64,000 bases of DNA from NCBI RefSeq assembly GCF_022662305.1, contig NZ_JAKNQH010000006.1, forward strand, positions 154,452 to 218,451, given 5' to 3'. Position numbers and translations under genes: made by a program. Positions within the stretch are counted from its first letter, which is position 1. Each line of letters opens with the position of its first letter. The notes under the pieces were generated by a model. It was not told the origin of the DNA, ran no database searches, and saw only the letters and a program-made list of their open reading frames with translations. The DNA is from Sphingomonas sp. BAUL-RG-20F-R05-02 (lineage in GTDB: Bacteria > Pseudomonadota > Alphaproteobacteria > Sphingomonadales > Sphingomonadaceae). Of the stretch, positions 8,672 to 19,465 are shown piece after piece.

Positions 8672-11600
8672 GCGGGTTGCTCGCTGAGTTTCGAGCGCCG
8701 GGCGTGCGCGCGGCGCGACGTCAGGCGGTCGAGATAGACATAGACGACGGGCGTGGTGAGCAATGTCAGCAACTGGCTGCCGATCAGCCCGCCGATGATC
8801 GCGACCCCAAGCGGCTGGCGCAGTTCCGCCCCCTCCCCAAAGCCGATCGCGAGCGGCACCGCACCGAGCGCGGCGGCGATCGTCGTCATCAGGATCGGAC
8901 GGAAGCGCAGCAGGCTCGCCTCGCGCGCGGCGGCCTCCGCGCTGATCCCGCGGGTGCGCTGCGCGTGGATGGCGAAGTCGATGATGAGGATCGCGTTCTT
9001 CTTGACGATGCCGAGCAGCAGGAACACGCCGATCAGCGCGATGATGGAGAAGTCCATCCCGAACAGCATCAGCGCCAGCACCGCGCCGACCCCGGCGGCA
9101 GGCAGCGTCGACAGCACGGTCAGCGGGTGGACCAGGCTTTCGTAGAGAATGCCGAGCACGATGTAGATCGTCACCAGCGCCGCAAGGATCAGCAACGGCT
9201 GCTGCCCCTGCGTCTGTTGCGAGGTCGCCGCTTGCCCGGCGAAGCGGCCGTGCACCGTCGTCGGCATCGCGATGTCCGCCTCGGTCGCGGTGATCGCGGC
9301 TTGCGCGGTGGAAAGCGCGACGCCGGGCGCGGTGTCGAACGAGATGGTGGTCGAAACCTCGGTACCGTCGTGGTTGACGCTGGCGGCAGTCGCGGCCTGA
9401 CCGAACGCGGCGATCGCGTCGAGCGGCACCATCGTCCGCGGCGTGTTGCTCAGCGCCGATCCGGTCGACGGGCTGCGCAGCGCCGGGTTGGTCGGCACCG
9501 CCGCGCTCGCCTGCGATGCCGACTTGCCGGTAGTGTTGGTCGTGGCGGAGGTGCCGGTCAGCGTCGTCGCTGTGGTCGCGGTGGTGGTAGTATTGTTGGT
9601 GGCGGTCGCATTGGGGCCGGTCGCGATCACCGCGTCGGCATGCGCGGGCACGCGCACGTCGGGCAGCACCTGCGGGCCGCTCGCCATGCCCTCCGGCCAG
9701 CCGAGGATGACGCTGTACTGGTTCACATCCTCGTAGATGTTGGCGACGGAGCGCTGGCCGAACGCGTCGTACAGCGCGTTATCGACATCGAGCGAGGTGA
9801 TGCCGAGCCGCGCGGCGGTGTCGCGATCGACGGTGAGGAAACTCTCGACGCCGTTTTCGGAAAAGTCGCTGTCGACGTTCTTGAGTTCCTTGCGCTTGCC
9901 AAGCGCGGTGGCGAGCTTCTGCGACCATTCCTTCAACGCGGCGGTGCTGTCGGCGACAAGCGTGTACTGATAGGTCGAGTTCGACTGCCGCGCGCCGATC
10001 CGCAGATCCTGCGTCGGTGCAAGGAAGATGCGGATGCCCGCGACCGGTTGCAGCTTGCCCTGGAGGCGGGTGATGATGTCCGGCTCCTTGGCGCCGTGAC
10101 GCTGCCCGACCGGTTTCAGCGAGATCAGGATGAAGGCGCTGCCCGCGCGGTTGCCGCCGGTGAAGCCGACCACATTCAGCACTGCCGGATCGTGATGCAG
10201 GATGCCGACGACCTGCTTCAGCTTGCGCTGCATATCCTGGAACGACACGCTCTGATCGGCGCGTACGCCCGCGAACAGCAACGGCGATTGCTGCTGCGGG
10301 AAGAAGCCCTTGGGCACCACTATGTACAGCCACGCGGTCAGCGCCACGACGCCGAGCAGCAGCAGCAATACCAGCGGTTTCATCGCCAGCGCCCAGTCCA
10401 GCGCACGTTCGTAGCCGCGTTCGACCCGCTGATAGCCGCGCTCCAGCGTGCGCGAAACGCGGCCGGGCTCGCGATCATGCTCGGGCGGGCGCAGGAACCA
10501 CGCGCACAGCATCGGCGTGGTGGTGAGCGACAGCACGAGGCTGATCAGCACCGCCGCCGACAGCGTGACGGCGAATTCGCGGAACAGCCGACCGACGATG
10601 CCGCCCATGAACAGCAGGGGTATGAACACCGCGACCAGACTGACGCTGATCGACAGCACGGTGAAGCCGACCTCCGACGCGCCCTTCAGCGCCGCTTCAA
10701 ACCGGTTCATGCCCTGTTCGAGATGACGCGTGGTGTTCTCCAGCACGACGATCGCGTCGTCCACCACGAAGCCGGTCGCCACCGTAATCGCCATCAGCGA
10801 CAGGTTGTTGAGGCTGAAGCCGAGGAAATACATCACCCCGAACGTGCCGAGCAGCGAAATCACCGTCGCCGCCGCCGGGATCATCGTCGCGCGGAAGTCG
10901 CGCAGGAAGGCGAACACCACGACGATGACGAGGATCAGCGCGACCAGCACGGTGATCTCGATCTCGCGCAGCGATGCGCGGATCGAGCTGGTGCGGTCCA
11001 TCGCCACGTCGAGCCGGATGTCGGGCGGGAGCTGTTGGCGCAAGGCGGGCAGTTCGGCCCTGATCTGGTTGACCATGCGGATCAGGTTCGCGCCCGGCTG
11101 CTGCGTGATGTTGACGACGATCGCACGCTTGCCGTTGAACAGCCCGAGCGTGCGCGTGTCCGCCACGCTGTCGGTGACGGTGGCGATGTCACCCAGCCGC
11201 ACCGCCGCCGAACCGCGCCACGCCACCACCAGCGGGCGGTAATCGGCGGCGCCCTTGCCGGCGGCGTTGGTGTAGATCTGCCAGGAGCGGCCGTTCTTGC
11301 CCTCTACCAAACCCTTTGGGCGGTTGGCGTTGGACGCCTCAATCGCGGCGCGCACGTCCTCCATGGCGATGCCGTAGGCGTTGAGCTGGTACGGGTTGAC
11401 CGCAACCCGCACCGCCGGCAGCGAGCCGCCGCCGAGTTCGACGTCGCCGACGCCGGGGATCTGCGACATGCGCTGCTGGATGATGTTCGACACCGCATCG
11501 TAGATTTGCCCCGCCGTCTTGGTGTCGGAGGTGAGCGCGAGCGTGATGACCGGCTGGTTGGCGGGATTCACCTTGCGATAGGTCGGGTTCTGCCGGAGCG

Positions 11601-11964
11601 TGGCGGGCAGATCGACGCGTGAGGCGTTGATCGCCGCCTGCACCTCGCGCGCGGCGGCGTCGATGTTCTTCGACAGATCGAATTGCAAGGTGATCCGCGT
11701 CGAGCCGAGCGAGCTGGACGAGGTCATCTCGTTGACGCCGGCGATCGTGGAGAGGCGGCGTTCGAGCGGCGTCGCAATGCTTTGCGCCATCACGTCCGGG
11801 CTGGCGCCGGCGAGGCTTGCCGAGACGCTGATGACCGGAAAATCGACCTGCGGCAGCGGCGCCACCGGCAGCGAGAAGAACGCGGCGATCCCCGCGAGCG
11901 CGATGCCGATGGTCAGCAGCATCGTCGCGATCGGTCGCCGGATGAAGGGTGCCGACAGGTTCAC
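8668..11964 (-). CDS. RND efflux permease (MdtC-like) with Thr-rich insertion
   Basis: A 1098-residue inner-membrane HAE1-type RND transporter that uses the proton gradient to drive drug export. It shows the family pattern: TM1 followed by a large periplasmic loop, the TM4 Asp pair ([11 protein letters not shown]), a second half with [14 protein letters not shown], and a conserved LRPILMTT-type helix. It is the second of two different permeases, as in E. coli mdtBC, where B and C form a hetero-trimer. It is longer than usual because of a Thr/Ser/Asn-rich segment at roughly residues 780-843 in the second periplasmic loop (docking/porter region). It overlaps both neighbours by four bases (ATGA type). 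Confidence 0.93.
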   Translation of the reverse strand: MNLSAPFIRRPIATMLLTIGIALAGIAAFFSLPVAPLPQVDFPVISVSASLAGASPDVMAQSIATPLERRLSTIAGVNEMTSSSSLGSTRITLQFDLSKNIDAAAREVQAAINASRVDLPATLRQNPTYRKVNPANQPVITLALTSDTKTAGQIYDAVSNIIQQRMSQIPGVGDVELGGGSLPAVRVAVNPYQLNAYGIAMEDVRAAIEASNANRPKGLVEGKNGRSWQIYTNAAGKGAADYRPLVVAWRGSAAVRLGDIATVTDSVADTRTLGLFNGKRAIVVNITQQPGANLIRMVNQIRAELPALRQQLPPDIRLDVAMDRTSSIRASLREIEITVLVALILVIVVVFAFLRDFRATMIPAAATVISLLGTFGVMYFLGFSLNNLSLMAITVATGFVVDDAIVVLENTTRHLEQGMNRFEAALKGASEVGFTVLSISVSLVAVFIPLLFMGGIVGRLFREFAVTLSAAVLISLVLSLTTTPMLCAWFLRPPEHDREPGRVSRTLERGYQRVERGYERALDWALAMKPLVLLLLLGVVALTAWLYIVVPKGFFPQQQSPLLFAGVRADQSVSFQDMQRKLKQVVGILHHDPAVLNVVGFTGGNRAGSAFILISLKPVGQRHGAKEPDIITRLQGKLQPVAGIRIFLAPTQDLRIGARQSNSTYQYTLVADSTAALKEWSQKLATALGKRKELKNVDSDFSENGVESFLTVDRDTAARLGITSLDVDNALYDAFGQRSVANIYEDVNQYSVILGWPEGMASGPQVLPDVRVPAHADAVIATGPNATATNNTTTTATTATTLTGTSATTNTTGKSASQASAAVPTNPALRSPSTGSALSNTPRTMVPLDAIAAFGQAATAASVNHDGTEVSTTISFDTAPGVALSTAQAAITATEADIAMPTTVHGRFAGQAATSQQTQGQQPLLILAALVTIYIVLGILYESLVHPLTVLSTLPAAGVGAVLALMLFGMDFSIIALIGVFLLLGIVKKNAILIIDFAIHAQRTRGISAEAAAREASLLRFRPILMTTIAAALGAVPLAIGFGEGAELRQPLGVAIIGGLIGSQLLTLLTTPVVYVYLDRLTSRRAHARRSKLSEQPA

Positions 11965-14900
11965 GGGCGCGCTTCCGGCCCGACCTCTGGCGCCCGCGCA
12001 CCCCAGCCCCGCCGCGCCAGCGATTGCTGCGCACGGTCGAAATAGAGGTAGACGACCGGGGTGGTGAAGATCGTCAGCAACTGACTGACCATGAGGCCGC
12101 CGAAGATCGCGATGCCGAGCGGGCGGCGCAGTTCGGCACCCTCGCCCATGCCGATCATCAGCGGGATCGCGGCGAACAGCGCGGCGAGCGTCGTCATCAG
12201 GATCGGGCGGAAGCGCAGGATTGCCGCCTGCCGGATCGCCTCCAGCGGCGGCAGCCCTTCGTCACGTTCGGCGGCGATCGCGAAGTCGATCATCATGATC
12301 GCGTTCTTTTTGACGATGCCGATCAGCAGCACGATGCCGATGATGCCGATCACGTCGAGATCGTGGCCCGTGATCCACAGCGCGAACAGCGCGCCGACCG
12401 CCGCCGATGGCAACGTCGACAGGATTGTGATCGGGTGGATGAAGCTCTCGTACAGCACCCCGAGCACGATGTAGACGCACACGATCGCAGCGAGGATCAG
12501 ATAGAGCAGGTTCGTGAGCGAACTGGCGAATGCACCCGCCGCGCCGAGGAAGGTGGTGGAGATGCCGCGCTTGAGGTTCAGCGTCGCGACCTTGGCCTTG
12601 ATCGCGTCGACCGCGCTGCCCAGCGATACGCCCGGGGCGGTATCGAACCCGATCGTCGCCGCCGGGAACTGCGCGACGTGCGTGACCTGGAGCGGCGAAC
12701 TGCCTTCGCGGATCGTCGCGATCGCATTCAGCGGCGTTGCGCCTCCGGATGCTTGCAGGTGAAGCAGCCCCAGCGACTGCGGATCGGTGAGCAAGCCGGG
12801 TGCCGCTTCGAGGATGACGCGATACTGCGTGGTTTCGGTGAAGATCGTCGAGACGATGCGCTGGCCGAATGCGGAATAGAGCGCATCGTCCACGCTCGAC
12901 GCGGTGATGTTGAGCCGCGCGGCGGTATCGCGGTCGATGTTGATGAACGCGGCCGAGCCTTGCGAGCCGGCATCGGTGGTGACGTTGCGCACCTTCGACA
13001 CCGATTGCAGCGCGGCGGCGATGCGCTTCGCCTCGGCGTTGACGTCGGCGGTGTTCGATCCTTCGATCGACATGCGATATTGCGTTGGGCCGCTCTCGGC
13101 ATCGATCGTGAGATCCTGCGTGGGTTGCAGATAGAGCTGCACGCCGGGGATCTTGTCGACCGCCTGGGTCAGTCGACGCATCACGTCGGCCTGATTGCCG
13201 TGACTTTCCTTCAAATTGACGAACATGCTGCCCGAGTTGAGCGTGGCATTGTCCGATCCGTCCACACCGACGAAGGACGACAGCGATTGTACGTCGCCAT
13301 CCTGAAGGATAGCCTTCGCCGCCTGCGCCTGAAGAGCCGCCATCTTGTCGTAGGATACGCTGGTCGAGGCGACGAGCCGCGCCTGCAGCTGGCCGGTATC
13401 CTGCGTTGGGAACAACCCCTTGGGGATGACGAGATACAGCAGCACCGTCAGCGCAAGTGTGCCGATCGCCACCAGCAACGTAGCGAAGCGGCGGTCGAGC
13501 ACGAAGCCGAGCGCGCGTTCGTAACGCCGCTCGACCGCGCCGAACAGCGCGGCGGAGCGCTGCGCCACCCGGCTCGGCTTTTCGTCCGCGGGCGCCTTCA
13601 GCCAGCGGGCGGACAGCATCGGCGTCAGGGTGAGCGACACCACTGCCGAGATCAGGATCGTGATCGCCAGCGTAACCGCAAATTCGCGGAACAGGCGCCC
13701 GACGATATCGCCCATGAACAGCAGCGGGATCAGCACCGCGATCAGCGAAACGGTCAGCGAGATGATCGTGAAGCCGATTTCCGCCGCGCCCTTCAGCGCC
13801 GCTTCGAAAGGCGGCACGCCCTCCTCGATATGGCGCTGGATGTTCTCGATCATCACGATCGCATCATCGACCACGAAGCCGGTGGCGATGGTCAGCGCCA
13901 TCAGTGACAGGTTATCGAGGCTGTAGTTCAGCAGGTACATCACGCCGAACGTGCCGATCAGCGAGATCGGCACCGCCAGCCCCGCCACCAGCGTCGCGCG
14001 TGCGGAATGCAGGAAGAAGAAGATCACCAGCACGACCAGCGCGACCGCCAGCACCAGCTCGAACTCGACATCGCTGACCGAGGCGCGGATACCGGTGGTG
14101 CGGTCGGCGATCACCTTCGCGTCGAGGCCGGCGGGCAGGCTCTTGAGCAGTTCCGGCAACTGCGTTTTGATCGCGTCGGTGGTCTGGATGACATTCGCGC
14201 CGGGCTGGCGCTGCACGTTGAGGATGATCGCCGGCGTGGTGCCGGAGAGTGCGCCGAGGCGGGTGTTCTCCGCGCCTTCGATCACCTGTGCGACCTGCGA
14301 GAGCCGGACCGGTGCGGCGTTCGAATAGCTGACGATCAGGTTCTTGTAATCATCGACGGATTCAAGCTGATCGTTGGCGTTGATCTGGTACGATCGGTTC
14401 GGCCCGTCGAAACTGCCCTTGGCGCTGTTGGCATTGGCATTGTCGATCGCGGTGCGCAGTTGCGACAGCGACAGGCCGTAGCTCGCCAGTGCCTGCGTAT
14501 CGGCGCGAATTCGCATCGCAGGCTTCTGCCCGCCCGCCAACGAGACAAGCCCGACGCCGCTGATCTGGCTGATCTTCTGCGCCAGCCGCGTGTCGACGAT
14601 CGATTGCACCTGCGTCAGCGGGATCGTCTTCGAGCTTATCGCGATGGTCAGCACCGGCGCATCGGCCGGATTGACCTTGGCATAGACCGGCGGCGCGGGC
14701 AGATCAGCCGGCAGCAGCGCGGACGAGGCGTTGATCGCCGCCTGCACCTCCTGCTCGGCCACGTCGAGGCCCTCGCTCAACCCGAATTGTAGCGTGATCA
14801 CCGACGCACCCGCCGAACTGGTCGACGCCATTCGCGTCAAGCCCGGCATCTCGCCGAACTGGCGTTCCAGCGGCGCGGTGACGGTCTGGCTCATCACGTC

Positions 14901-15068
14901 GGGGCTGCCGCCGGGGTAGAGCGTGGTCACCTCGATCGTCGGGTAATCGACCTCGGGCAACGCCGACAGCGACAGCATGCGGAAGCCGACGAGGCCGGCC
15001 AGCACGATGCCGACCATCAGCAACGCGGTCGCGACCGGCCGCAGGATGAAGATGCGCGAGGGGCTCAT
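11961..15068 (-). CDS. RND efflux permease (MdtB-like)
   Basis: A 1035-residue HAE1-type RND inner-membrane pump. It has the standard 12-helix duplicated layout, the [12 protein letters not shown] proton-relay motif in TM4, [18 protein letters not shown] near the C-terminal half and [14 protein letters not shown]. Length is normal for the family, in contrast to its partner, which carries an insertion. It follows the adaptor gene after 12 bases and overlaps the next permease by four. Together with the adaptor and the NodT-type channel it should form an MdtABC-TolC-like multidrug pump; substrates cannot be read from the sequence. No dedicated regulator gene is adjacent. Confidence 0.94.
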   Translation of the reverse strand: MSPSRIFILRPVATALLMVGIVLAGLVGFRMLSLSALPEVDYPTIEVTTLYPGGSPDVMSQTVTAPLERQFGEMPGLTRMASTSSAGASVITLQFGLSEGLDVAEQEVQAAINASSALLPADLPAPPVYAKVNPADAPVLTIAISSKTIPLTQVQSIVDTRLAQKISQISGVGLVSLAGGQKPAMRIRADTQALASYGLSLSQLRTAIDNANANSAKGSFDGPNRSYQINANDQLESVDDYKNLIVSYSNAAPVRLSQVAQVIEGAENTRLGALSGTTPAIILNVQRQPGANVIQTTDAIKTQLPELLKSLPAGLDAKVIADRTTGIRASVSDVEFELVLAVALVVLVIFFFLHSARATLVAGLAVPISLIGTFGVMYLLNYSLDNLSLMALTIATGFVVDDAIVMIENIQRHIEEGVPPFEAALKGAAEIGFTIISLTVSLIAVLIPLLFMGDIVGRLFREFAVTLAITILISAVVSLTLTPMLSARWLKAPADEKPSRVAQRSAALFGAVERRYERALGFVLDRRFATLLVAIGTLALTVLLYLVIPKGLFPTQDTGQLQARLVASTSVSYDKMAALQAQAAKAILQDGDVQSLSSFVGVDGSDNATLNSGSMFVNLKESHGNQADVMRRLTQAVDKIPGVQLYLQPTQDLTIDAESGPTQYRMSIEGSNTADVNAEAKRIAAALQSVSKVRNVTTDAGSQGSAAFINIDRDTAARLNITASSVDDALYSAFGQRIVSTIFTETTQYRVILEAAPGLLTDPQSLGLLHLQASGGATPLNAIATIREGSSPLQVTHVAQFPAATIGFDTAPGVSLGSAVDAIKAKVATLNLKRGISTTFLGAAGAFASSLTNLLYLILAAIVCVYIVLGVLYESFIHPITILSTLPSAAVGALFALWITGHDLDVIGIIGIVLLIGIVKKNAIMMIDFAIAAERDEGLPPLEAIRQAAILRFRPILMTTLAALFAAIPLMIGMGEGAELRRPLGIAIFGGLMVSQLLTIFTTPVVYLYFDRAQQSLARRGWGARAPEVGPEARP

Positions 15069-15080
15069 GGGTGGTGCCGA

Positions 15081-16370
15081 TCAGCCGCGCTGGTGGCGGC
15101 GACGCCCACCGCCCGCGCCCGCCGCCGGCTTGTCACCGGGCAGCGCGACCTTGGCGCCTTCGTTCAACCGGTCGCCACCATCGGTGATGACGATATCGCC
15201 GACGTTGAGGCCGCTCACCACCTGCACCTTGTCGGCGGTGGTGATACCGGTCTTGATCTTGCGCTGTGTTACCGTCTTGTCGGGCTTGAGCAGCCAGACG
15301 AAGCTCGAATCCTGACCGGAACGCACGGCGGCGGGCGGGATTGTCACGGCCCCCACGATCGTATCGACGGTGAGCCGAACGTTGACGAACTGGCTAGGGT
15401 AAAGCTGGCCGCCTGCGTTGGCGAACCGCGCCTTGCCCTTGATCGTACCGGTGGTGGTGTCGACCTGGTTGTTGAGCGTCGAGAACCGCCCCTGGTCCAG
15501 CGTCTGCGTGCGGGTCCGGTCGAGTGCCGTCGCCGGGATCTCCGCGCCTTGCGCGACACGCTTGCCGATCGCGGGCGCCTGATCCTGCGGCACCGCGAAC
15601 TCGACGTCGATCGGCTGGAGCGTGGTGACCACGACGATGCCGTTGGCATCGCCCGCACCGATGTAATTGCCGACATCGACCACCTTCAGGCCGGCGCGAC
15701 CGTTAACCGGCGATATGACCCGCGTGTAGCCGAGGTTGATCTGCGCCTGCTGCACCTGCCCGCGGTCGATCGCGATCGTGCCTTCGAGCTGCTTGGCGGT
15801 GGCCGCCTGCGTATCGACATCCTGCCGCGCGATCGAATCCTGCCCGAGCAGCGTCTGGTAGCGGCTGAGCTGGACGCGCGCGTTGGCAAGCTGCGCCTGA
15901 TCCCGGATCAGCGCGCCGCGTGCCTGCAACAGCGCCGCCTGATACGGACGCGGATCGATGATCGCCAGCGTCTGCCCCTTCCGCACGAGCTGCCCCTCGC
16001 GGTAGAGCAATTGCGTGATCGTGCCCGACACCTGCGGCCGCACCGTCACCGTCGCCGCCGGCGTGACCGTGCCGAGCGCCTCCACCACGATCGGCAGGTC
16101 GGCGCGCACCGCCTTGACGGTGCCGACCGTCGTCGGCTGCGCGCCACCACGACCGCCACCCCCGCCGCCGCGTCGACCGCCGCCGCCCGGCCCGCCATGC
16201 TGGTTGCTCGAACTCGCATGCGAGAGCCACACCGCGCCCAGTACGAGCAGCGCCAGCGCGGCAAGCCCGCCGATCCAGCTCAACACGCGCCCGCGCCGGC
16301 CGATCGGACGCGGCGCATCGGCCACGGTATCGTCCCGGTAGGCTGGGGAGGTAGGCTCGGCCTCGATCAT
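15081..16370 (-). CDS. RND efflux periplasmic adaptor (membrane fusion protein, MdtA-like)
   Basis: 429 residues from the ATG at 16370; the open frame runs further upstream but without family-like sequence. A short cytoplasmic segment is followed by one TM anchor (about residues 28-49), a Gly/Arg-rich linker of about 20 residues, then the barrel-sandwich/lipoyl half (VRPQVSGTITQLLYREGQLVRKGQ region), a coiled-coil hairpin (ALLQARGALIRDQ onward), the second lipoyl half and the beta-barrel. The C terminus is basic and Gly-rich (GGGRRRHQRG). It bridges the permeases and the outer-membrane channel. First gene of the operon, so the 134-base gap up to the DUF1467 gene probably carries the promoter. 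Confidence 0.92.
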   Translation of the reverse strand: MIEAEPTSPAYRDDTVADAPRPIGRRGRVLSWIGGLAALALLVLGAVWLSHASSSNQHGGPGGGGRRGGGGGGRGGAQPTTVGTVKAVRADLPIVVEALGTVTPAATVTVRPQVSGTITQLLYREGQLVRKGQTLAIIDPRPYQAALLQARGALIRDQAQLANARVQLSRYQTLLGQDSIARQDVDTQAATAKQLEGTIAIDRGQVQQAQINLGYTRVISPVNGRAGLKVVDVGNYIGAGDANGIVVVTTLQPIDVEFAVPQDQAPAIGKRVAQGAEIPATALDRTRTQTLDQGRFSTLNNQVDTTTGTIKGKARFANAGGQLYPSQFVNVRLTVDTIVGAVTIPPAAVRSGQDSSFVWLLKPDKTVTQRKIKTGITTADKVQVVSGLNVGDIVITDGGDRLNEGAKVALPGDKPAAGAGGGRRRHQRG

Positions 16371-16504
16371 GGTGTTTCCGCAGGTAGCTTTCGTTGCCGC
16401 TACCGTCTCGGAACGGGCCTTCCTGTCAATCATACAATTGTCGCAGAGTGTCGCGGGGTACCGGTTTCGGGCGGCTTTTCCCGGCTGCGCGCCAGCGTCG
16501 CGGC

Positions 16505-16789
16505 TCAGGAAGAAGCGGCGTCGTTCCAGGTATCGAGCACGTCGATCATCTGCGGCGTGATCCACTCGAAATGGTAATTGAGCAGGAACAGCCCCCACAG
16601 CACGGTGCCGACGATCAGCACGCGGATGATGGTGCGAAGCGGCCGGAACTCATGCGGTGCGCTTTCGGCCTGGCCCGGTACCGGCGCGACGCCCGCCTCC
16701 TCGGCGGTGCGCACACCGAAGGGAAGCACGAAAAACACCGACAGCGCGCAGAACAGGAACCAGATCGCGAACGCCGATGTCCACCGCAT
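16505..16789 (-). CDS. DUF1467 family membrane protein
   Basis: A 94-residue protein with two predicted TM helices (about residues 5-25 and 55-72), separated by a loop containing VLPFGVRTAEEAG and SAPHEF, the recognisable DUF1467 pattern. The function of this family is unknown; it is common in alphaproteobacteria. It lies 39 bases downstream of the RNase J gene on the same strand and probably belongs to that transcript. Confidence 0.85.
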   Translation of the reverse strand: MRWTSAFAIWFLFCALSVFFVLPFGVRTAEEAGVAPVPGQAESAPHEFRPLRTIIRVLIVGTVLWGLFLLNYHFEWITPQMIDVLDTWNDAASS

Positions 16790-16828
16790 CTTCTGGTCCC
16801 TCTTTCCTTCCGCGCGCCGGCAGCGTGG

Positions 16829-18466
16829 TTACGCCTCGATCAGCAGCACGTCCACGATCGGCTTCTTGCCGGTCCACCGCGTCGCCACCTTGCGCGTGGC
16901 GAGACGGATCGCCTCACGCAACTTCTCGCGATCCTTGGGCGGCTGCTTGGTGGCGGCAATCACCGCGTCGACAGTCTCCTCGAGGAACGGCACGCGATCC
17001 TCTTCGACCGGCAGGCCGTTGTAGCGCACCTGCGGCGTGCCGATCAGCCCGCGACCGCCGATCGCCACCGCGACCGACATCTGTCCGTTGATGCTGAGCT
17101 TGCGCCGTTCGTTGATCGTCCCGCCATCCCCAGGCAACAGCACGTCGCCATCGAGCACCAGCCGGCCGATCGGCGCATGGCCTATCTTCTGCGGATTGCC
17201 CGGCGCCAGCCGCACGATCTCGCCATTCGACTGGACCAATGCCTGCGGCACCCCTTCGGAGAGGGCAAAGCGCGCCTGCTCCATCAGGTGCCGCATCTCG
17301 CCATGCACCGGCATCAGGATCTCGGGGCGCAACCACTTGTACATCTGCGCGAGTTCGGGCCGGCCCGGGTGACCGGAAACGTGGACGTGCGCCTGTCGGT
17401 CGGTGATCATCACGATCCCCTTGGCAGCCAGCTGGTTCTGGATGCGACCGATCGCGACCTCGTTGCCGGGGATCTGCTTGGAGGAGAACACCACCGTGTC
17501 GCCCGCATCGAGCTTGATCGGGTGGCTGCCGAACGCGACCCGCGACAAGGCCGCGCGATCCTCGCCCTGGCCGCCGGTTGCGACGATCATCACCTTGTCG
17601 CGCGGCAGCCGCATCGCCGCCTCCGGATCGACCGTGGCCGGGAAATCCTTGAGATAGCCGGTCGCCTTGGCAACCTTCAGGATGCGGTCGAGCGAACGCC
17701 CCGCCACGCACAGCGCGCGGCCAGTCTGCTTCGCCACCTCACCCAAGGTATGCAGCCGCGCCGCATTCGACGCGAAGGTCGTCACCAGGACGCGGCCCTT
17801 GGCCTTGGCAACCACCTCCGTGATGCCGGCACGCACGTCCGCTTCCGATCCCGAGGGATCGTTGTTGAACACATTGGTCGAATCGCACACCAGCGCGAGC
17901 ACACCGCCGTCGCCGATCGCGCTCAATTGCTCCGGCGCGGCCGGCTTGCCAATCACCGGCGAGGCGTCGAGCTTCCAGTCGCCGGTGTGGAACACGCGGC
18001 CATACGGCGTGGCGATCGACAGCCCGCTCATCTCCGGGATCGAATGCGACAGCGGGATGAAATCCACGCCGAACGGCCCGAGCTGCAAGGTCTTTGTCGT
18101 GTCGACGACGTTGAGCTTGACGCGCTTTGCGTTGCCTTCCTCTTCCAGCTTGCCGCGGATCAGCCCTGCAGTGAAGGCGGTCGCATAGAGCGGAACGCCG
18201 AGATCCTCGGCGAGGTACGGCAGCGCGCCGATATGGTCCTCATGCCCATGCGTCAGCACGATGCCGAGCAGATCGTCGGCACGCTCTTCGATGAACTGCA
18301 GGTCCGGCAGGATCAGTTCGATGCCCGGATAGGCAGGATCGGCAAAGGTGATGCCGCAATCGACCATCAGCCATTTGCCCTGGCAGCCATAAAGATTGAC
18401 GTTCATGCCAATTTCGCCGGAGCCACCGAGCGCCACGAAAAGCAGTTCGTTCTTGGGGGTCGTCAC
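16829..18466 (-). CDS. rnj: Ribonuclease J
   Basis: A 545-residue metallo-beta-lactamase/beta-CASP nuclease. The zinc-binding motif HGHEDHIG is at residues 73-80, with DCG near 36 and further His/Asp ligands in the beta-CASP part (VHGEMRHL, SGHPGRPE). RNase J is a 5'-to-3' exonuclease and endonuclease that processes and degrades RNA. The length matches alphaproteobacterial RNase J (about 550). It is in the order birA-coaX-rnj-DUF1467 on one strand. A 14-base palindrome lies 25 bases upstream of the start, in the probable 5' UTR or coaX-rnj spacer. Confidence 0.95.
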   Translation of the reverse strand: MTTPKNELLFVALGGSGEIGMNVNLYGCQGKWLMVDCGITFADPAYPGIELILPDLQFIEERADDLLGIVLTHGHEDHIGALPYLAEDLGVPLYATAFTAGLIRGKLEEEGNAKRVKLNVVDTTKTLQLGPFGVDFIPLSHSIPEMSGLSIATPYGRVFHTGDWKLDASPVIGKPAAPEQLSAIGDGGVLALVCDSTNVFNNDPSGSEADVRAGITEVVAKAKGRVLVTTFASNAARLHTLGEVAKQTGRALCVAGRSLDRILKVAKATGYLKDFPATVDPEAAMRLPRDKVMIVATGGQGEDRAALSRVAFGSHPIKLDAGDTVVFSSKQIPGNEVAIGRIQNQLAAKGIVMITDRQAHVHVSGHPGRPELAQMYKWLRPEILMPVHGEMRHLMEQARFALSEGVPQALVQSNGEIVRLAPGNPQKIGHAPIGRLVLDGDVLLPGDGGTINERRKLSINGQMSVAVAIGGRGLIGTPQVRYNGLPVEEDRVPFLEETVDAVIAATKQPPKDREKLREAIRLATRKVATRWTGKKPIVDVLLIEA

Positions 18467-18490
18467 TAAGGTTCTGTTCTTTCAGTTGAG

Positions 18491-18504
18491 GCGGCATATG
18501 CCGC
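18491..18504. promoter_or_regulatory. 14-bp perfect palindrome ahead of rnj
   Basis: GCGGCATATGCCGC is self-complementary and sits between coaX and rnj, 25 bases before the rnj start. It could be a protein-binding site, or an RNA hairpin in the rnj leader. No function is shown by sequence alone. Confidence 0.35.
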
Positions 18505-18629
18505 AAGAATTACGGGTCAGGGCCGGATCGGGCATCCCGCCACCGCCATGTGCTCAGCAGACAAGGCGGGCAGAGATACTGGCACGCGCCAGACAGGACT
18601 GGTCGGAACAAAGCTCACGCCGCATTCCA

Positions 18630-19412
18630 TCACGGGTTCATATGGGCGCGATCCCACAGCATCGCCAGCCCCTGAATGGTCAGATCAGGCTCGATCGCGT
18701 CGAAAGCGTTGGTGTTGCGCTCGAACAGCGTCGCGAGGCCACCGGTTGCAATCACCGTCGCAGGTCTGCCGATCTCGACCTTCATCCGGCCGACCAGCCC
18801 CTCGATCATCGCAACATAGCCCCAGTAGATACCGATGTGCATCTGGCTGACGGTGTCCCGCCCGATCACGCTCGGTGACGGTGGCGCCTCGATCGCGATG
18901 CGTGGCAGCTTCGCCGCGGCGGTGACGAGCGCGTCGAGCGAGAGATTGATGCCCGGCGCGATGATGCCGCCTTTATACGCGCCGCGATAATCCGCCACAT
19001 CGAACGTGGTCGCGGTACCGAAATCGATGATGATGAGATCGCCGGGGTGACGCGCGTGCGCCGCCATCACGTTCAACGCACGGTCGGCACCCACCGACTG
19101 CGGCTCCTCGACGTCAAGCGGGATTGGCCACGCCGCCTTGCCTTGCCCCGCGATCAGCGGATCGGAGCCGAAATACTTTTGCGCGAGCACCTGGAGATTG
19201 TGGAGCGCGCGCGGCACCACGGTGGCGATGATGACACCACCGACGTGGCTGCGCTCATATCCCTCGAGAACAAGCAACTGGCTCAGCCAAACCGCATATT
19301 CATCGGCGGTGCGGCGCGCATCGGTGGCGATCCGCCAGCGCGCGCGGATCGTGCCTGAATCGAGCAGTGCAAAAACGACATTGGTGTTGCCAGCGTCAAT
19401 CGCGAGCAGCAT
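18630..19412 (-). CDS. coaX: Type III pantothenate kinase
   Basis: A 260-residue ASKHA-fold kinase. The N-terminal DAGNTN phosphate-binding motif (residues 5-10), GADRALN (about 107-113) and DFGTATTFD (about 129-137) are the diagnostic CoaX motifs. It phosphorylates pantothenate, the first step of coenzyme A synthesis, and unlike CoaA is not feedback-inhibited by CoA. It follows birA after 53 bases. The birA-coaX pairing is a common bacterial arrangement and links two cofactor functions. Confidence 0.96.
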   Translation of the reverse strand: MLLAIDAGNTNVVFALLDSGTIRARWRIATDARRTADEYAVWLSQLLVLEGYERSHVGGVIIATVVPRALHNLQVLAQKYFGSDPLIAGQGKAAWPIPLDVEEPQSVGADRALNVMAAHARHPGDLIIIDFGTATTFDVADYRGAYKGGIIAPGINLSLDALVTAAAKLPRIAIEAPPSPSVIGRDTVSQMHIGIYWGYVAMIEGLVGRMKVEIGRPATVIATGGLATLFERNTNAFDAIEPDLTIQGLAMLWDRAHMNP

Positions 19413-19465
19413 TGGCGTCCCCCTTCATCTTCGCGGACCGACACCCTAGCTTCACAGCAGGAGCC

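Noticed and set aside
8677..11622. Plus-strand open frame of 981 codons opposite the RND permease
   Set aside because: The translation is low-complexity Arg/Gln/Asp/His and mirrors a well-supported permease gene on the minus strand.
16457..16475. ACCGGTTTCG near the efflux adaptor gene, a partial operator match
   Set aside because: Only one half-site agrees (no GACACC arm), so it is weaker than the three accepted copies.
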